Assembly: GCF_003664995.1 (NCBI RefSeq)
Contig: NZ_JFHL01000029.1
Location: forward strand, 186,001-250,000
DNA length: 64,000 nucleotides
Direction: 5' to 3'
Source: Mesotoga sp. BH458_6_3_2_1
GTDB lineage: Bacteria > Thermotogota > Thermotogae > Petrotogales > Kosmotogaceae
Shown one piece after another: positions 1-9,176 of this stretch; the stretch's first letter is position 1; each line of letters begins with the position of its first letter. Position numbers and translations under genes: made by a program. The notes below the pieces were generated by a model. That model searched no databases, was not told the DNA's origin, and worked only from the letters and a program-made list of their open reading frames with translations.

Positions 1-306
1 GCTCAAGTGTGGCCCTCGGAAAGAAGGATTGAATTTGCAGATCCGTTTTTGAGTTATGCAGGCCTGAATCTCAAACTTCCCATAACTGTTTTATATATAA
101 AGGCGGGCTTGGGGGTTCAGGTCAGGGGATTGATTGACGTACTTGGAGCCAAAATCGAAGGCTGGGATCTCCCGGCCAGAGTTCGGGCCGGCTTAGGTGT
201 GTCTGATTCCGGCCTGTTTCTTGAGGGTGGCCTGAATCTCGATTTCACGCCTTCACTCGAGAATATGGAGTTCTGTCCCTATATTGCGGCGGGATTGGTT
301 TTTTAG
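1..306 (+). CDS. C-terminal fragment of an envelope-like beta-rich protein (5' end outside window)
   Basis: The frame is open from base 1 to a TAG at 304-306, so this is the last ~100 residues of a longer protein. The visible part alternates hydrophobic and polar residues in short stretches separated by Gly- and Asp-containing turns (AGLNLKLPI, AGLGVQV, ARVRAGLGV, GGLNLDF) and ends in the aromatic residue Phe. That pattern suits an amphipathic beta-strand protein such as an outer-membrane or toga barrel. I do not recognise the family. Its stop codon directly abuts the stop of the next gene on the opposite strand. Confidence 0.6.
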   Translation, partial: AQVWPSERRIEFADPFLSYAGLNLKLPITVLYIKAGLGVQVRGLIDVLGAKIEGWDLPARVRAGLGVSDSGLFLEGGLNLDFTPSLENMEFCPYIAAGLVF

Positions 307-1092
307 CTAATCAACCTGGAATAATCGGGAGAATTCTTCCCTAACATTTTGGTAAGCCTCGGCACTGAGCCATCTCTGCCAGCCGAAATCTCTGTAGATG
401 TCTCTAACCTGAAAAGTGTAGTTCATTGGATCTATGTGTACTTCTTCGACCCTTTTTGAAAGCTCATAGGCAACTCTTGTCGCGTTCATCGGGAGAACCG
501 GGCCGACGAAAACACCAACCTTGATTCCGTTGGCAATAAGCATGTCGATTGTCTCGAGCCTTTCTTCAAAGGAAGATGAACCTGGTTCGAGGACCTTTCT
601 GACATCGTCTATGTCCGTAGTTACTGTTATCAAAACCCTAGCTTCTCCTTCAGAGGCTCTCAGCAGGTCCATATCTCTTCTGACCAAAATGGACTTTGAC
701 ATTACGAATACAGGAATCCGATGAGAGACAAGTATTCTCAGTATTTCACGAGTGATCCCATACCTCTCTTCTATATGCTGATATGGATCACAGGCCGTGC
801 TGAGAAACACGGCGCGCTTGGGATGGTAAGTGATCTCTTTTCTTAGAAGAGAGACAATATTCTTACGAACCTGAACGTCTCTTCCCCATATGCCGTGGCA
901 GTACTTGAAAGAGCCGATGAACCTTGCAAAACAGTATTTGCAGCCAATTGTGCATCCAACATAAGGATTGACAGTGAAATCCGTCAAAGGAATGTTTGAT
1001 TTTACAAGGGCTTTGCTTGCTCTTATCTCTTCAATCATATACAGATCGATTCTACATTGTTTCTCTTCACGAATGCGTTTTTGAAAGTGCAT
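307..1092 (-). CDS. Radical SAM protein, spore photoproduct lyase-like (Rv2578c type)
   Basis: This 261-residue protein carries the radical SAM cluster motif CxxxCxxC (GCTIGCKYC) about residues 48-55, directly after NPYVG. The TACDPYQHIE stretch further on is typical of the SPL-like/Rv2578c radical SAM group. The family binds a [4Fe-4S] cluster and S-adenosylmethionine, but its substrate is generally unknown. True spore photoproduct repair is not implied, because nothing here suggests sporulation. The ATG at 1090-1092 heads the longest frame; an internal ATG at MIEEIRASKALV fits the family N-terminus about equally well. The gene is divergent from ridA and converges on the fragment at 1-306. 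Confidence 0.8.
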   Translation of the reverse strand: MHFQKRIREEKQCRIDLYMIEEIRASKALVKSNIPLTDFTVNPYVGCTIGCKYCFARFIGSFKYCHGIWGRDVQVRKNIVSLLRKEITYHPKRAVFLSTACDPYQHIEERYGITREILRILVSHRIPVFVMSKSILVRRDMDLLRASEGEARVLITVTTDIDDVRKVLEPGSSSFEERLETIDMLIANGIKVGVFVGPVLPMNATRVAYELSKRVEEVHIDPMNYTFQVRDIYRDFGWQRWLSAEAYQNVREEFSRLFQVD

Positions 1093-1117
1093 ATGCGTCG
1101 CTTCATCTATTCTGTAA

Positions 1118-1126
1118 TGATATAAT
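1118..1126 (+). promoter_or_regulatory. Extended -10 promoter of ridA-thrS
   Basis: TGATATAAT matches the extended -10 pattern TGN-TATAAT. It lies about 24 bases upstream of the ridA start and just before its Shine-Dalgarno (aggaggtg, 1137-1144). No good -35 hexamer is visible at the normal distance, as is usual for extended -10 promoters. Confidence 0.6.
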
Positions 1127-1149
1127 TAACCAAAATAGGAGGTGTTACT

Positions 1150-1527
1150 GTGTTGAGGGTTATCAGTACTGACAAGGCACCGGCGGCGGTTGGACCATAT
1201 TCTCAAGCAATTGCGGCGGGTGGTTTTCTCTTTGTTTCTGGACAGATCCCCCTCAACCCGTTGACCGGTGAGCTGGTGACAGATTTCGAAGGAGCATGCA
1301 GACAGTCACTGGAGAATTTATTCGCGGTTGTCGCCGCCGGCGGGTCGAGTCTGGACAATATCGTGAAAGTGAACATCTATGTTAGAGATATGGGGAAATT
1401 CTCGATACTAAATGAAATCTACATGACGTATTTCAAGGAACACAAGCCCGCGAGAGCTGTCGTTGAAGTCTCTAACTTGCCCAAGAATGCGCCGGTAGAA
1501 ATGGAAGCCGTGGCGATAATACCGTAA
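1150..1527 (+). CDS. ridA: RidA family reactive intermediate (enamine/imine) deaminase
   Basis: This 125-residue protein is the normal length for the YjgF/YER057c/UK114 family. It hydrolyses reactive 2-aminoacrylate and other imines released by PLP-dependent dehydratases in the cytoplasm. Family landmarks are GPYSQAI near the N-terminus, SGQIP, the conserved Arg in PARAVVEV and the terminal VEMEAVA with its conserved Glu. The GTG at 1150 sits six bases after a strong AGGAGGTG; the next codon, TTG at 1153, could also start. It is followed after 13 bases by thrS and probably shares its promoter. Its role fits threonine/serine metabolism and the PLP enzyme further downstream. Confidence 0.93.
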   Translation: MLRVISTDKAPAAVGPYSQAIAAGGFLFVSGQIPLNPLTGELVTDFEGACRQSLENLFAVVAAGGSSLDNIVKVNIYVRDMGKFSILNEIYMTYFKEHKPARAVVEVSNLPKNAPVEMEAVAIIP

Positions 1528-1540
1528 TCAGGAGGATATT

Positions 1541-3487
1541 ATGGGTATTTCTATAAAATTGCCCGACGGTTCTATCAGAGAATACGGGCGAAGAGTGACA
1601 CCAGCGGAGATTGCAAGAGAGATCTCCGAGGGACTGGCCAGGCGAACTTTCGGTGCGATAGTTGATGAAGAACTGTGGGATCTGGAAAGACCTATTGAGA
1701 GTGACGCTTCGGTAAGATTGGTACTGGATAAGGATCCTGAAGCGGCAGTATTTTTTAGACATACAATGTCGCATATTCTTGCTCAGGCAGTAATGAGAAT
1801 TTATGGTAAGGAGAGAGTCAAGCTTGCCATAGGGCCTACAATTGAGAATGGATTTTACTACGACATAGATCTGGGCGATACAAGAATAACTGAAGAGGAT
1901 TTGTCGAAGATCGAATCTGAGATGAACAAGATAATCAAAGAAGATCTCACCGTGGAGAGGTTCGAGTTGCCCGTGAGTGATGCAGTTGCTCTCATGAAGA
2001 AGGAGGACCAGCCTTACAAGGTAGAGCTCATTGAGGATCTGATAAAGGACACCGGCGCAAAAACCGTCACATTCTACAGGCAGGGAGAATTCGTCGATCT
2101 TTGCAGGGGTCCTCACATTTCTTCGACTGGCAAGGTCAAGTATTTCAAGCTCACATCGGTATCCGGTGCGTACTGGAGAGGCGATGAGAACAACAAAATG
2201 CTTCAGAGAGTTTATGGAACGGCCTTCGCAAAGAAGAGCGATCTCGAGGATTATCTCAAGATGATTGAAGAGGCAAAGAAGAGGGATCACAGGAAGCTTG
2301 GTCCGGCGCTTGGCCTCTTCACAATCAATTACGAATATGCGCCCGGAATGCCTGTATTCCTTCCAAAGGGAACGGAGATGCTCAATGAGCTACTTCAATT
2401 CTCGAGAGAGAAGCACATTGAAGACGGCTACAGAGAAGTGAGTACGCCACAGGTTATGTCGGATGCCCTGTGGAGAACATCAGGTCACTGGGATCATTAC
2501 AGGGACAATATGTACTTCACGGAGAAAGAGGACCAGCAGTTTGCGGTGAAGCCAATGAATTGTCCCGGTCATATCATAGTTTACAAGTCCTCGTCTGTGA
2601 GCTACAGAGATCTTCCGATGAAACTCTTTGAGTTCGGAAAGGTCCACAGATACGAACGTTCCGGTGTTCTGCACGGTCTGTTCAGAGTAAGGGGATTCGT
2701 TCAGGACGATGCTCACATATTCTGTACCAGAGAACAGATACAGCAGGAGATCATGGGAGTGATCGACTTCGTAGAGAAGATTTATTCGCCTTTCAATTTC
2801 CAGTACAGGGCGGAGCTTTCGACGAGGCCTGAAGATTACATGGGCGAAGTGGAGCTCTGGGATATTGCTACAAAGGCACTTGAGGATTCCCTGAAGGCAA
2901 AGAATATGGAGTTCAAAGTCAATGAAGGCGATGGTGCCTTTTACGGTCCGAAGATCGATTATCACATAAAGGATTCGCTCGGAAGGGAATGGCAGTGTGC
3001 GACTATTCAGCTGGATTTCATGATGCCTGAACGATTTGGAATCAAGTATGTCGGCCCCGACAACGAGGAGTATCAGCCAGTTATGATTCACAGAGCTATC
3101 TACGGTTCAGTTGAGAGATTCATGGGAATACTTATCGAGCACTTCGCAGGAGCCTTTCCGACTTGGTTTGCTCCGACCCAGGTTGCAGTTATTCCCATAG
3201 CCGACAGACACATCGAATACGCTGAGTCGGTCGCTTCTGAAATGAAGGACAAGGGATTCAGAGTCGAAGTTGATGACAGGCAGAAATCTACAAATTACAA
3301 AATTCGGGACGCTCAACTGCTCAAAGTGCCTTATATGTTAATAGTCGGGGACAGAGAAAGAGAAGACGGAACTGTATCTATAAGACTGCGAAGTGAAAAA
3401 GATCTTGGATCTATTGGACTGGACACGTTTATCGAGAAGCTCTCCGAAGAGATCAAGACTAGAAGTGCCACGAGTGTTTTTGAATGA
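1541..3487 (+). CDS. thrS: Threonine-tRNA ligase
   Basis: Full-length 648-residue class II synthetase that charges tRNA(Thr). The order is an N-terminal TGS domain (about 1-60), the N2 editing domain with HTMSH near residue 75 and DLCRGPH near 185, the catalytic core (about 240-530) and the HGTP anticodon-binding domain (about 535-640). The core shows NCPGH and MIHRAIYGS, which supply the Cys and His ligands for the catalytic zinc, and class II motif 2 around [19 protein letters not shown]. The start ATG follows aggagg with normal spacing. It is the second gene of the ridA operon, and an intrinsic terminator follows at once. Confidence 0.97.
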   Translation: MGISIKLPDGSIREYGRRVTPAEIAREISEGLARRTFGAIVDEELWDLERPIESDASVRLVLDKDPEAAVFFRHTMSHILAQAVMRIYGKERVKLAIGPTIENGFYYDIDLGDTRITEEDLSKIESEMNKIIKEDLTVERFELPVSDAVALMKKEDQPYKVELIEDLIKDTGAKTVTFYRQGEFVDLCRGPHISSTGKVKYFKLTSVSGAYWRGDENNKMLQRVYGTAFAKKSDLEDYLKMIEEAKKRDHRKLGPALGLFTINYEYAPGMPVFLPKGTEMLNELLQFSREKHIEDGYREVSTPQVMSDALWRTSGHWDHYRDNMYFTEKEDQQFAVKPMNCPGHIIVYKSSSVSYRDLPMKLFEFGKVHRYERSGVLHGLFRVRGFVQDDAHIFCTREQIQQEIMGVIDFVEKIYSPFNFQYRAELSTRPEDYMGEVELWDIATKALEDSLKAKNMEFKVNEGDGAFYGPKIDYHIKDSLGREWQCATIQLDFMMPERFGIKYVGPDNEEYQPVMIHRAIYGSVERFMGILIEHFAGAFPTWFAPTQVAVIPIADRHIEYAESVASEMKDKGFRVEVDDRQKSTNYKIRDAQLLKVPYMLIVGDREREDGTVSIRLRSEKDLGSIGLDTFIEKLSEEIKTRSATSVFE

Positions 3488-3492
3488 TAGAG

Positions 3493-3520
3493 AGACCCCT
3501 GCATTGCGGGGGTCTTGTTT
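3493..3520 (+). terminator. Intrinsic terminator after thrS
   Basis: AGACCCC (3493-3499) pairs with GGGGTCT (3509-3515) and is followed by tgtttt. It begins 6 bases past the thrS stop. Confidence 0.8.
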
Positions 3521-3556
3521 TCCTATCCACGACCCCCTTGAAAGGAGGCGATTGGA

Positions 3557-5299
3557 ACGAATATCATTGATATAATTCCAGTAGCGCGTGGTGATAAGCC
3601 TGCCGATGTTCTACTGAAAAACTGCAAAGTGGTCAACGTGTTCAGTGGCGAAGTTGAAGAAGCAAATCTGGCTCTTTTCAGGAAGAGAATAGCCGGAATT
3701 GGTGATTATGAAGAAGGCGTGGAGGTCATCGACCTCGAAGGTTCGTACGTAGTACCTGGCCTTATTGACGCTCATTTGCACATAGAATCATCGATGGTAT
3801 CACCCGTCGAATTCTCCAAGACGATTCTTGCACGAGGAACCACAACGGCGATAGCAGATCCTCACGAAATTGCCAACGTCATGGGCCTTGCCGGAATAGA
3901 GTACATGATAAGGTCAACAGAGGGCGTTCCCGTTAATCTGTACATAATGATTCCTTCCGCAGTACCAGCTTCCACAATGGAAACGTCGGGAGCAACTATC
4001 AGTGTCATGGATATGATAGGGTTCGTTGAGAAATTTCAGAATAGGGTTCTAGGTCTGGGCGAAGTGATGAACTTTCCCGATATCATCAACGGTGATAGGG
4101 ACTCAATAGCAAAGATCGAATTGATTAGGCATAAATACAAGAAGATAGACGGACACATACCTGGCGTTCTAGGGAAGCCCCTCAACGCTTATATATGTGC
4201 ATTTGTGAGGTCTGAACACGAGTGTACAACCGTCGAGGAAGCTCGTGAAAAACTCTCAAGAGGTATGCAGATTCTAATTAGAGAAGGCAGTGTTGAGAGA
4301 AACCTCGTTCCGCTTCTTCCACTCATAAATGACAAGACTTATCCATTCGTCTCTTTCTGTACTGACGACAAGCACCCTGACGACATTATCAGGGAGGGTC
4401 ACATTGATCACAATGTCAGAAAGGCCATAAAACACGGTATTGAGCCGATAATTGCGATAAGGGCGGCAACTATAAACACGGCAAGACACTACAATCTCAG
4501 GTCAATGGGAGCAATTGCACCCGGATATAAGGCGGACCTTGTTGTGGTCGACGATCTCAATTCCTTTAGTCCGAGAATAGTCTTCAAGGACTCGAAGGTT
4601 GTCGCGAGAGACGGCAAACTTGTGGCGGATGTGATTTCCAGGAGCTTCCCTCAGGAGAAGATCAACACTTTCAAATGTCAGAAGATAAGTGAGAACGATC
4701 TCAAAGTGGTGGCTGAAGGAAGACGAATTAGAGTTATCGAGCTTCTGGGAAGTGAAGTCTTGACAGGAGCTTCGGTTGCGGTTGCGAGAATTAGAGACGA
4801 CTTTGTTGTCAGTGACCCTTCGCATGATATATTGAAACTTGCGGCGATCTGTCGTTACAGCGAGGAAAAGTCCATGTCTGTTGCATTTGCAAAGGGTTCG
4901 GGATTGAAAAGAGGAGCTGTGGCGACTTCGGTCGGTCATGATTCACATAATTTGGGCGTACTAGGTGTAAGTGATTCCGATATGGTCTTCGCTGCCAACA
5001 GGGTGATTGAAATGGGCGGCGGTCTTGTGGCTGTAGTTGACGGAAAGATAATATCTGAGCTGCCTCTGAAGATAGCCGGACTCATGTCTGACCTCACCAG
5101 CAGAGAAGTTGCAGAGAGGTTGGTTGAACTGAAGGAAGCGGCAAAATCAATGGGAAGCATTTTACCAGATCTCTTCATGACCCTGTCATTTGTTCAGCTC
5201 TCGGTTATACCAAAATTGAAGTTGACGAATCTCGGCTTGGTCGATGTCGAGAAGAATGGCTTTGTACCGCTCTTCGTTGAGGAGGGTGAAAATGTCTGA
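3557..5299 (+). CDS. ade: Adenine deaminase, apparently starting at a non-AUG codon
   Basis: Ade converts adenine to hypoxanthine and ammonia in purine salvage or catabolism. It is a two-metal amidohydrolase: HLHIES near residue 73 and the following ADPHE supply metal ligands, FCTDDKHPDD lies mid-protein, and the C-terminal adenine deaminase domain is complete. The first standard start in frame is GTG 3629, but the frame runs upstream to a TGA at 3539-3541 and encodes IIPVARGDKPADVLLKNC, the usual Ade N-terminus. No ATG, GTG or TTG lies in that extension. The Shine-Dalgarno AAAGGAGG (3541-3548) sits 8 bases before ACG 3557, which I chose; ATT 3551, ATC 3563 or ATT 3566 are alternatives. The end overlaps the next gene by 8 bases. 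Confidence 0.88.
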   Translation, partial: TNIIDIIPVARGDKPADVLLKNCKVVNVFSGEVEEANLALFRKRIAGIGDYEEGVEVIDLEGSYVVPGLIDAHLHIESSMVSPVEFSKTILARGTTTAIADPHEIANVMGLAGIEYMIRSTEGVPVNLYIMIPSAVPASTMETSGATISVMDMIGFVEKFQNRVLGLGEVMNFPDIINGDRDSIAKIELIRHKYKKIDGHIPGVLGKPLNAYICAFVRSEHECTTVEEAREKLSRGMQILIREGSVERNLVPLLPLINDKTYPFVSFCTDDKHPDDIIREGHIDHNVRKAIKHGIEPIIAIRAATINTARHYNLRSMGAIAPGYKADLVVVDDLNSFSPRIVFKDSKVVARDGKLVADVISRSFPQEKINTFKCQKISENDLKVVAEGRRIRVIELLGSEVLTGASVAVARIRDDFVVSDPSHDILKLAAICRYSEEKSMSVAFAKGSGLKRGAVATSVGHDSHNLGVLGVSDSDMVFAANRVIEMGGGLVAVVDGKIISELPLKIAGLMSDLTSREVAERLVELKEAAKSMGSILPDLFMTLSFVQLSVIPKLKLTNLGLVDVEKNGFVPLFVEEGENV

Positions 5300-7592
5300 T
5301 TTACAAGAGAGAGTTGTCGGCAGAAAAATCAAGAGGGTAGATGCGCTGGAAAAGGTCGATGGCCGGGCTAAGTTCGCTGCCGATGTTTCTTTTGACAGAC
5401 AGGTTTACTGTGCTCTGGTTATTGCGAAGAAAGCTCACGGGATTCTCAAGGCGATTGACACTTCAGCCGCCATGAGGCTTCCCGGTGTGGAAGGTATTTT
5501 CACCTGGAAGGATATTCCCGGTGAGAACCAGCTTGGCGATGTCATAAAGGATATGCCTTGCCTTGTGAAGGAAGGAGATAAGATCAGATTTTACGGTGAC
5601 GTAGTGGCGGTAGTTGCTGCGAAGGATAAGAAAACTGCCGAAGAAGCCGCTGATCTTGTAAAGATAGAGGTCGAAGAGCTACGGCCGGTACTGACAATAG
5701 AAGATGCCTTGAAGGACGAAATTCTTGTTCATGGAAATTCAAATATCGGAGTCTCGAAGAAAATTCGAAAAGGGAATCCTTCCGGATGTTTTGAGAACTC
5801 TGGGCTTGTTTTTGAAGGAGAGTTCTATGCGCACTATCAGGAGCAGGCATACATGGAGACCCAGGGAGTAATAGTGGTACCTGATATTGACTACGGTTTT
5901 ACGGTCTACGGTACTATGCAGTGCCCTTATTACGTGCAGGGAGCGCTTTCACATGTTCTCGGCGTCCCGATGAGCAGGATCAGAGTCATACAGACCGAGA
6001 CGGGCGGAGCATTTGGAGGCAAGGAAGATGTTCCCTCTTACGTCGCTTCATACGCAGCAGTTGCCTCCTACAATCTCAAAAGGCCCGCTAAACTGATATA
6101 TTCTAGAGAGATCGATATTCAAATCACCTCAAAGCGTCATCCGATCAAGTCTTATTATAAAGTTGCTCTTGAAGGAAAGAAAATCAAGGCGATGCAGATT
6201 GAGGCCTATATGGATATGGGAGCTTATGCTACGCTCACACCAATCGTCATGTTCAGGACGCTTGTACATGCAGCGGGAGCTTACGAGATTGAAAATGTCG
6301 ATGTCGACGTTTGCGCCGTCTACACCAACAAGGTTCCGCCAGGAGCTTTCAGGGGTTTTGGATCACCGCAGGTTCTCTTTGCTGTCGAAAGTATGCTTGA
6401 TGATATAGCTTTTCAAATGGGGTTCGACCCCATGGAGTTCAGAGAAATCAACACGCTGAAGAGAGGATCGAGAACTTCTACAGATCATCTTCTGCTTCAC
6501 AGTGTCGGTGCACCGGAGACACTATCGAGAGTCAAGAAGGCTTCGAACTGGCAGAGACTGGTGGCAGAGACTGAGCAGTTCAACAAGGGCAACGAGGATT
6601 TCAAGAGGGGTGTGGGAGTTTCTCACATCTTCTACGGTGTAAGTCTTGGCGCCGGTGGACAGGCTCTTGACAAGTCCGGCGCGCACGTCCTGATAAATAA
6701 GGACGGTTCTGTAGAAGTAAGAATCGGTGGAACGGAGATGGGACAGGGGGCAAAGACAGTAATCGCGATAATGGCTGCCGAAGAACTGGGTCAGAGCATA
6801 GAAAGAATCCTGGTCCATCAGCCGGACACGGCCTTTGTCCCGGACAGTGGACCGACAGTAGCCTCCAGGACTACTATCTATTCAGGAAACGCGGTAAGAA
6901 GTGCCTGTATTGCTTTGCGGGAAAAATTGATTCCCGTGTTCCGAGAAATAACGGGAAGCAGCTCCGCCGGCGTGAAGTTCGGAGGCGGCTCTGTTTATGA
7001 TGAAGACGGAAAGAGAATGAGATTCGATGAAATAGTTGAAGAGGCTTATAAGAGAAATGTCAAGTTGTTTGATACCGGTTGGTATGAGACTCCGAAACTG
7101 AATTTCGATATGGAAAATGGGATCGGAGAGGCATATGTAACCTACTCGTATGCGAGTCAGGTTGTACAGGTTGAAGTTGATTTAGCAACGGGCTCAACCA
7201 AAGTTTTGAAGGCTTTCACAGCTCATGATGTTGGAAAGTCCGTGAATCCCGAAGGAGTGATAGGGCAGATACAGGGAGGATTCGCTCAGGGTATGGGGTA
7301 CGCAATATATGAAGATTTGAAGCATAGGGATGGCAGAATCATCTCCGACAACTTCAACACATACATTATCCCAACTGTCCATGAAGTTCCCCCTGAGCTC
7401 GTTATAGATGTGGTGGAGGATCCCTTCCCCGAAGGGCCGTACGGCGCTAAGGGAATTGGTGAACCATCACTCATGCCGGTTCCTGCCGCGGTTGCCAATG
7501 CCGTTTCCATGGCAATTGGAAAGCGGGTAAGAAGAATACCCGTAACTCCGGAATACGTGCTGAGTCTAATCGAATGTGATTCGAGTAATTAG
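5292..7592 (+). CDS. Xanthine dehydrogenase/aldehyde oxidase family, molybdenum-binding subunit
   Basis: This 766-residue protein is the molybdopterin subunit of a xanthine dehydrogenase-type hydroxylase. Landmarks are ETGGAFGGKED, PPGAFRGFGSPQ, GGTEMGQG and GIGEPSLMP, whose Glu (about 724) aligns with the catalytic base. Such enzymes hydroxylate purines or other heterocycles and normally need a 2Fe-2S subunit and an FAD subunit; neither is in this window. I start at ATG 5292, which overlaps the ade stop and follows gaggaggg. The longer upstream frame lies inside ade. Tight coupling to adenine deaminase suggests hypoxanthine or xanthine as substrate. That is inference. Confidence 0.9.
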   Translation: MSDLQERVVGRKIKRVDALEKVDGRAKFAADVSFDRQVYCALVIAKKAHGILKAIDTSAAMRLPGVEGIFTWKDIPGENQLGDVIKDMPCLVKEGDKIRFYGDVVAVVAAKDKKTAEEAADLVKIEVEELRPVLTIEDALKDEILVHGNSNIGVSKKIRKGNPSGCFENSGLVFEGEFYAHYQEQAYMETQGVIVVPDIDYGFTVYGTMQCPYYVQGALSHVLGVPMSRIRVIQTETGGAFGGKEDVPSYVASYAAVASYNLKRPAKLIYSREIDIQITSKRHPIKSYYKVALEGKKIKAMQIEAYMDMGAYATLTPIVMFRTLVHAAGAYEIENVDVDVCAVYTNKVPPGAFRGFGSPQVLFAVESMLDDIAFQMGFDPMEFREINTLKRGSRTSTDHLLLHSVGAPETLSRVKKASNWQRLVAETEQFNKGNEDFKRGVGVSHIFYGVSLGAGGQALDKSGAHVLINKDGSVEVRIGGTEMGQGAKTVIAIMAAEELGQSIERILVHQPDTAFVPDSGPTVASRTTIYSGNAVRSACIALREKLIPVFREITGSSSAGVKFGGGSVYDEDGKRMRFDEIVEEAYKRNVKLFDTGWYETPKLNFDMENGIGEAYVTYSYASQVVQVEVDLATGSTKVLKAFTAHDVGKSVNPEGVIGQIQGGFAQGMGYAIYEDLKHRDGRIISDNFNTYIIPTVHEVPPELVIDVVEDPFPEGPYGAKGIGEPSLMPVPAAVANAVSMAIGKRVRRIPVTPEYVLSLIECDSSN

Positions 7593-7622
7593 TATAGTTG
7601 GCGTCTGACAAGGAGGATTAAC

Positions 7623-9005
7623 ATGGGTAAGTATGTGCTTGGTCCAACGTTCGAGGAAATGCTGCATCCAGAGAAGATCGACAGAAAAACGAGAGAGATT
7701 GCCTGGAAGATGAGGGAGGAAGATCCTCTGGATCCGATAAACCTGTACAACATTTCCTGGAGAGATATCGACAACAGGATCTACTATTTCGTTCTTCCGA
7801 AGGAATTCACTGGAGTAGATGCGAACATTGTCGTCCTGTACGGAAAGGATTTCCCGACGGGCAGCCACAAGGTGGGAGCGACTTATTCGATTTTGATGGA
7901 AAAGGTTTTGAGGGGCGAAGTAGATCCAACCTACCACACTCTGGTCTGGCCTTCCACTGGCAACTATGGAATCGGAGGTGCTTGGGTCGGATGCAGAATG
8001 AAGTTCGATTCCGTGGTCATTCTTCCCGAAGAGATGTCCTCTGAGAGATTCGACATAATTAGAGAGTATGGCGCGAGAGTTATAGCAACCCCCGGCTGTG
8101 AGTCGAACGTGAAGGAGATTTACGACAAAGCAAAAGAATTGAAGGCAGCCAATCCAGAAAAAGTGCGTGTTTTAAATCAGTTTGACGAGCTCGGAAACTA
8201 TAGATTTCATTATTATGTGACAGGAAACACGATTCTGGAGATGATGGACGAGCTCAGGCTCGGTAACGGCAGGGTCTCCGCGGTCGTTGCAACGGTCGGC
8301 TCGGCAGGAACTATCGCTTGCGGCGACAGGCTAAAGGAAGCATATCCTGAAGTAAAGATCATTGCAGGAGAACCTGTGCAGTGCCCGACTCTTTCGCTCA
8401 ATGGCTATGGTGGCCACGACATTCAAGGAATCGGAGACAAACACGTAACCTGGATTCACAATGTGATGAACAACGATGCCGTTGTTGCGCTTGACGACAT
8501 AGAATGCAAGAAACTACTACAAGTGATGACCAACGACGAGGGCAAGAGGTTTTTGAAGGAGTTTCTCAAGGAAGAAGATGTGGAGACAATGGCAGATATA
8601 TTCGGTATCTCGGGAGTTGCGAATATCGTCGGGGCGATAAAGATGGCGAAGCACTACAAAATGACCGGCAAAGACAACATCGTGACCATTGCAACAGACA
8701 ACATGGATCGCTATCATTCTGTGATGGCGAACATGACAAAGACCTATGGCAGCCTAACCAGAGATGAAGCGAAGCACAGGTTCGAATCGTTTGCCCTTGG
8801 AGCAAAGACAGACTGGATATTCGAAGGGACAATGGAGAACCGAATGAGATGGCACAATTTGAAGTATTATACCTGGGTTGAGCAACAGGGAAGGACAGTT
8901 GAAGAACTCAACAGCACTATGTCTCAAGATTTCTGGAAGGCTGAGAGTGGAAAGATTGGCGAGATCGACAGGCTCCTCCTGGATTACCGGGAAAAAACCA
9001 GATAA
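7623..9005 (+). CDS. PLP-dependent fold-type II enzyme, cysteine synthase-like
   Basis: A 460-residue member of the tryptophan synthase beta/cysteine synthase fold. The Schiff-base Lys is predicted at residue 83 in PTGSHKVGA. STGNYGIGG is the substrate/phosphate loop and VATVGSAGT the glycine-rich PLP-phosphate region. It is longer than O-acetylserine sulfhydrylase (about 310), with an extra N-terminal segment of some 60 residues and a long C-terminus. The exact reaction cannot be read from the sequence; an ammonia-lyase or beta-replacement on an amino acid is possible. It follows the xanthine-dehydrogenase-like gene by 30 bases with aggagg before the ATG, so it probably belongs to the ade operon. 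Confidence 0.75.
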   Translation: MGKYVLGPTFEEMLHPEKIDRKTREIAWKMREEDPLDPINLYNISWRDIDNRIYYFVLPKEFTGVDANIVVLYGKDFPTGSHKVGATYSILMEKVLRGEVDPTYHTLVWPSTGNYGIGGAWVGCRMKFDSVVILPEEMSSERFDIIREYGARVIATPGCESNVKEIYDKAKELKAANPEKVRVLNQFDELGNYRFHYYVTGNTILEMMDELRLGNGRVSAVVATVGSAGTIACGDRLKEAYPEVKIIAGEPVQCPTLSLNGYGGHDIQGIGDKHVTWIHNVMNNDAVVALDDIECKKLLQVMTNDEGKRFLKEFLKEEDVETMADIFGISGVANIVGAIKMAKHYKMTGKDNIVTIATDNMDRYHSVMANMTKTYGSLTRDEAKHRFESFALGAKTDWIFEGTMENRMRWHNLKYYTWVEQQGRTVEELNSTMSQDFWKAESGKIGEIDRLLLDYREKTR

Positions 9006-9049
9006 TCTAGAAGCGTAATTCTATGTTTTGTTTTTTGTAAGCTTTGTAG

Positions 9050-9055
9050 TACAAT
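9050..9055 (+). promoter_or_regulatory. Possible -10 box (TACAAT) ahead of the ABC importer
   Basis: TACAAT lies between the PLP-enzyme gene and the large hairpin at 9073-9121. A weak TTGTTT lies 16 bases upstream. If used, the transcript would begin just before the hairpin and carry it in its leader. Confidence 0.3.
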
Positions 9056-9072
9056 GAAAACATGGTGGTACT

Positions 9073-9121
9073 GACAAAGAGAAAACCGCCTGACCTTTTT
9101 GTAGGCGGTTTTCTCTTTGTC
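9073..9121. terminator. 19-bp perfect inverted repeat, probable terminator
   Basis: Left arm 9073-9091 and right arm 9103-9121 are perfect reverse complements (GC core AACCGCCT/AGGCGGTT) with an 11-base loop containing ttttt. The outer stem is A-rich on the left and T-rich on the right, so it can act as a terminator in either direction. It sits between the ade-type operon and the sugar importer. Confidence 0.75.
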
Positions 9122-9176
9122 TGTCTGAGCAGTTGCTTTGGCTTAAGATCCTATCCCAATCACGGAGGTGGTTCTT

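Noticed and set aside
1472-2290. 272-codon minus-strand open frame across ridA-thrS
   Set aside because: It lies wholly within well-supported plus-strand genes, has no ribosome site and no domain-like sequence. It is a shadow of thrS.
8779-8795. ggttcgaatcg, a T-loop-like string suggesting a tRNA
   Set aside because: It lies within the PLP enzyme gene, and no acceptor stem, D-arm or anticodon arm surrounds it.
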